Source: Amborella trichopoda
Taxonomy: Eukaryota > Streptophyta > Magnoliopsida > Amborellales > Amborellaceae
Assembly (NCBI RefSeq): GCF_000471905.2
Contig: NW_006500031.1
Location: 3,059,701 to 3,123,700, forward strand
Reading direction: 5' to 3'
Length of the DNA: 64,000 nucleotides
Part shown: positions 60,872 to 64,000 of the stretch, piece after piece
How positions within the stretch are numbered: position 1 is the first letter of the stretch
Layout of the letters: each line of letters opens with the position of its first letter
Notes under the pieces: model-generated
Seen by the model: only the letters and a program-made list of their open reading frames with translations
What the model was told of the DNA's origin: nothing
Database searches by the model: none
Made by a program: the position numbers and the translations under genes

Positions 60872-61222
60872 TGATTTCGGTTGTTCAACAATCGAAAATG
60901 TTCTTCCAATTTTGGTTGTTCAACAACCGAAATTCTTCTAATTTCAGTTGTTCGACAACCAAATTGTTGACTGTGAAAATTCAGGGACTTTGGAATTTGC
61001 AATCAATAATTTGGTTGTTAAACAATCGAAACTGGCATAATTTCTGTTGTTGAACAATCGAAATGGTCTTTGCGAACAACAGAAGGTCCTTGGATGTTCA
61101 CAGAGACCATTTCGGTTGTTGCACAATCGAAATGGAATGGTCTATGCGAAAATCTAGGGAAGAGACCATTTCGGTTGTTGAACAACTGAAAATGTTCAAT
61201 TTCAGTTGTTAACAACTGAAAT
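60872..61222. repeat. Palindrome array 2 (eight units)
   Basis: Eight units of the same TTTCGGTTGTT-N-AACAACCGAAA palindrome lie near 60874, 60909, 60940, 61009, 61040, 61109, 61169 and 61199. Most have one or two mismatches between arms (often CAATCG for CAACCG). The blocks GGTCT-TGCGAA and AGAGACCAT also recur between units (61065-61170). Confidence 0.85.
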
Positions 61223-61698
61223 GTTTATGATTTCATTCTTTCCATGATTTTTTTTGAATCATACATGATTGTATCGTAATTCGGCTCCTACTTTTATCAT
61301 TTGAGTTGGATCCAGTTTAAAGTTTTTTGTTCTTGTGGTTACTACGCCATGTACTTATTGGTTGCATTCAATATGTTAATTGAGTTGGTCATTTTCAGTC
61401 ATGTGCATAGGGTAGAAGCTGCTCATGGGCTTCTTAATGTTGTTTTCGTCACATTTAGTTTATAAATTTGTTGCTTTAGATTGTTCGCAACATATGTAGA
61501 ATGCTAAAATGTCAAAACCTATCAATGTCTTGGCTCTAGTTGGGGCACCCTAATAATGAACTACATAAATTAATTTCAGCACAAGTATGAAAGTCACCTT
61601 GGAATGAAATTTTGAAGTATATTTAGCAATGCTGGTGCAAACTCCTTCAATTACTTATGAACATGATCTCAAGGAATCATGAAACAGTCCAAAATGGA
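61223..61698. other. Convergent intergenic DNA, no gene recognised
   Basis: AT-rich sequence between the two convergent genes. No inverted copy of the GAGAAAATTACGC end was found here, so there is no sign that the element stops after array 2. Confidence 0.4.
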
Positions 61699-61830
61699 TT
61701 ACCAAATGTATTCAATACATTACAAATGTATTCAATGACCATTACATTTAATGACCAATACATTATCCTTTCATAACATTACAAATGTATTCAATACATT
61801 ACAAATGTATTCAATGGCCATTACATTGCC
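61699..61830. repeat. ACAAATGTATTCAAT tandem-like repeat
   Basis: The phrase (C)CAAATGTATTCAAT/ACAAATGTATTCAAT with CATTA joins occurs four times in about 130 bases, just past the stop of the mobile-domain gene. Confidence 0.8.
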
Positions 61831-61865
61831 AAATAAGACATTTACACTAGTCGCTTTCCCTTCGC

Positions 61866-63747
61866 CTAATACTGCTTCTTTCGTGTGTTATGTCTTCTGA
61901 GCTCTTCAACTGTAGGTTGTGTGGATGGAGCTAAGTCTTCTGAAGGCTGTCTACTGTCACCCATTACATCTTGTCCGCCCTCTTCTTATACAACTTCATT
62001 ATTAACTTGACGTAAAATTTCCATCCTGGCTTCAATATCAACTATGTCGACAGGCACAAACTTAGACAGCATTTCAAACGCGTTGTTAACGTGATTATAA
62101 ACTTCAAGAAACCACTTTTGTCTAAGTGTAAGTGCCTCTGCTAACATGGTTGTACTAGCCTGATCTGCACTAACCTGCAAAAACAATTTGTAGGTTAATA
62201 TAAACATAACAATTGATAAGCAAGTACAAAACGAAAACAAGTTATCGGTTAATATAAAGATACCAACTGATCCTCATATCCTCGAGGTCTCATTATATAC
62301 TGTGGTTCATGTTCAAGAACCACCTCTTCTTCTTCTTGGTTCTAAGGTTGCAATATGTCTTTTGGTGGATTAAAGACATTATGTATTATAGGATAGGACA
62401 CTTGGTTGTACCAGACTTTGTACTCCTCTGAGGGCAACCCATTGGCAATATCGATTTCAATGTCTGCTATCATGTGATCATGACGAGACAAATAATTATG
62501 GATTTTATCTGAATTGACATTTCGCTAATCTCGCTGCCCAACATGTCTGCTAAATCTCTTACCAACAGATGTGGGATTTCTTAGAATGTCGTGTTTAGCT
62601 CCAAATTGCCGGCAAACACGATGTGGCATGTACGGCTCGACAATATCGTCAAAGATAAGCGTCGTTATTCATATTGCAGTTTCGAATGTCTGATGCCTAT
62701 CTTCTGAAATGGCATCATCAAGCTTGAAATAGGGATTCCATATTACCTATTATATTATATGCAATCACACATACGGTAATCAGTCAACAATAAAAACTAT
62801 AGATACTTTAATGCAATTGAAAGTAATTAATATCAAAGTACACACTAACCTCATTAGGTTGGAGGCTATCCAATTCTTGTCTAATGGGAGGCATCATGTT
62901 ATGTGGATTGCCATAATAGTTCTTTAGTGGCTCCCATCTCTTTGCCCTAGGCATATTTGGAGAGATACTATGTGGTATGAGCCTCATATGCATAATATAC
63001 TCATAAGACCAGCACTGCATTAGATCAAGATATGATAAATAATAAATATTATTTCTAAGTAATCTAACTATTCTGCTTGTGTCAATACAAAAATTAAATT
63101 TACCTGAATAAGAGTGGCTGAGCCACTAAAATGTCTTCGCTTGAATGTACAAGCTTTTCCAAGGGATTGATAAAGAAATACGAGGGTTGCAGCACCCCAA
63201 GCATATCCCCCAGCTTCCTCAATATCTTCAAAGAATTGCAAGTATCTCGTTAGCACTGGTGCAACTGACGCATCAACGAAAATGGTAACGCTAATGAGGA
63301 AGTGCAGATAGGCTCAAGTATATCTGAGTACTTCCACAGGGGTTGCATCAGGTGGAATTGCCTAAAATTTTTCTTTAACCATGAATGCTTAATGGTTGTC
63401 AGGTTGCCTCCAGTGGGGACTATACCCAAATTGTTTTCTATGAACTCCCGGAGGTCACTAATAGGACGACATGTAACAGACTCACCATCCACAGTCAGTC
63501 TTAGAATCTCGTATACATCAAATAAAGTTGGTATCATCTCACCAATTTGAATGTTGTAATGGAATGAATTTGTCTTGGAACGCCACCTCTCTACATTGGC
63601 TGCGACCAAAGGATGATTAATTCGACCTGATTGGATGATAGATAGAGCACCCAATCCAAACGCATTCACTAATTGAACTTGGTCATCGGTTAGATGCCAA
63701 TCGTTCAATTGAAAAGTCTTCTCATCGATTCTAATTTCTTGTTTTTC
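61866..63747 (-). pseudogene. Plant mobile domain (PMD, MAIN-like) protein gene, broken, 5' end outside or unresolved
   Basis: Four exon-like blocks on the minus strand with GT-AG edges: 63747-63104, 63014-62850, 62746-62264 and 62174-61866. The first encodes LTDDQVQLVNAFGLGAL, INHPLVAANVERWR, TNSFHYNIQIGEM and, after a frameshift near 63310, EEAGGYAWGAATLVFLYQSLGKA. The second gives CWSYEYI...PRAKRW; the third WNPYFKLDD and VEPYMPHRVCRQFG. These are the hallmarks of the plant mobile domain found in MAIN/MAIL proteins and widely in plant transposons. Stops interrupt blocks 3 and 4 (for example after FETAI near 62672). An acceptor at 63748-63750 implies at least one more upstream exon. Convergent to the mudrA-like gene. 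Confidence 0.85.
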
Positions 63748-63750
63748 CTG

Positions 63751-64000
63751 AAATACAACAAATAGAAAACATATGAGTCATAATAAATATACACATGTAT
63801 TTACCATATGATGTTGAAACAAACTACAATTTATTAAAAAATAACAAACTAATGGAAAGAGCCAATGAATATATGCAGATACATGTCCTTCTCATATGAA
63901 ATATGATGAACGTTCTGGGTGAAGCTATAGCAAACTAGGGTCTTGAGGACCTCCTGGATGGACACGACTCATATTCACTAAAATCGAGACAAAAATAACT
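63751..64000. other. Upstream intron or flank of the PMD gene
   Basis: AT-rich, with no recognisable coding block to the window edge. Confidence 0.4.

Larger units (their letters stand above)
57022..64000. mobile_element. MuDR-like MULE carrying mudrA and plant-mobile-domain genes, right end outside window
   Basis: The left end is inferred at GAGAAAATTACGC (57022) because copy 1 of the interrupted repeat continues smoothly at this point (22196). Going right there is palindrome array 1, a mudrA-like gene (plus), palindrome array 2 and a plant-mobile-domain gene (minus). The right terminal inverted repeat is not visible, so whether the mobile-domain gene is inside the same element is inference. 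If it is, a 9-base duplicate of TAAATTCAA should lie beyond 64000. Confidence 0.5.

Noticed and set aside
60880..61310. Right terminal inverted repeat of the MULE just after array 2
   Set aside because: No sequence resembling the reverse complement of GAGAAAATTACGC was found; TCGTAATTCGG near 61272 matches only a few bases.

Overview
The window is plant nuclear DNA, most likely from a flowering plant with a large, retrotransposon-rich genome. The evidence is spliced genes with GT-AG introns, Ty1/copia and Ty3/gypsy elements primed by initiator-Met tRNA, plant LINE and RTE fragments, two Mutator-like (MULE) transposase genes, a plant-mobile-domain gene and plant-type microsatellites. There is no prokaryotic operon, CRISPR array or rRNA. 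I recognised no tRNA gene. Almost all long open frames are transposon remnants or chance frames.

Layout. 1-235: gypsy integrase scrap. 5502-10603: decayed copia element on the minus strand with both LTRs, PBS and PPT. 10620-12640: decayed MULE transposase, minus strand. 13578-18132: decayed, internally deleted chromovirus with both LTRs. 18343-18870: LINE end. 18913-22196: composite repeat built around a CT-rich minisatellite. A second copy lies at 53692-57021 and a related inverted array at 49970-50850.

The only convincing host gene is a plant fluoride exporter of the CrcB/Fluc/FEX family on the minus strand. Its five coding exons run from 44707 down to 23684 with phase-compatible GT-AG splice sites and predict 430 residues. 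Introns 1 and 2 are 10.6 kb and 8.3 kb. They hold LINE, RTE and copia pieces, a CA microsatellite, interspersed repeats and a 700-base assembly gap in an AT repeat. A 5'-truncated LINE with a 14-base target duplication sits just past its stop codon. A CT-rich putative leader and promoter lie near 47946-48720.

The most unusual part is the right end (57022-64000). A MULE transposase gene (mudrA-like, plus strand) faces a plant-mobile-domain gene (minus strand), the convergent two-gene layout known from maize MuDR. Two arrays, 17 units in all, of an imperfect palindrome (CGGTTGTT-N-AACAACCG) lie before and after the transposase gene. The left edge can be placed at 57022 because the repeat it interrupts has an uninterrupted paralogue ending at 22196. 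The right edge is outside the window. Both genes carry in-frame stops, so this copy looks inactive.
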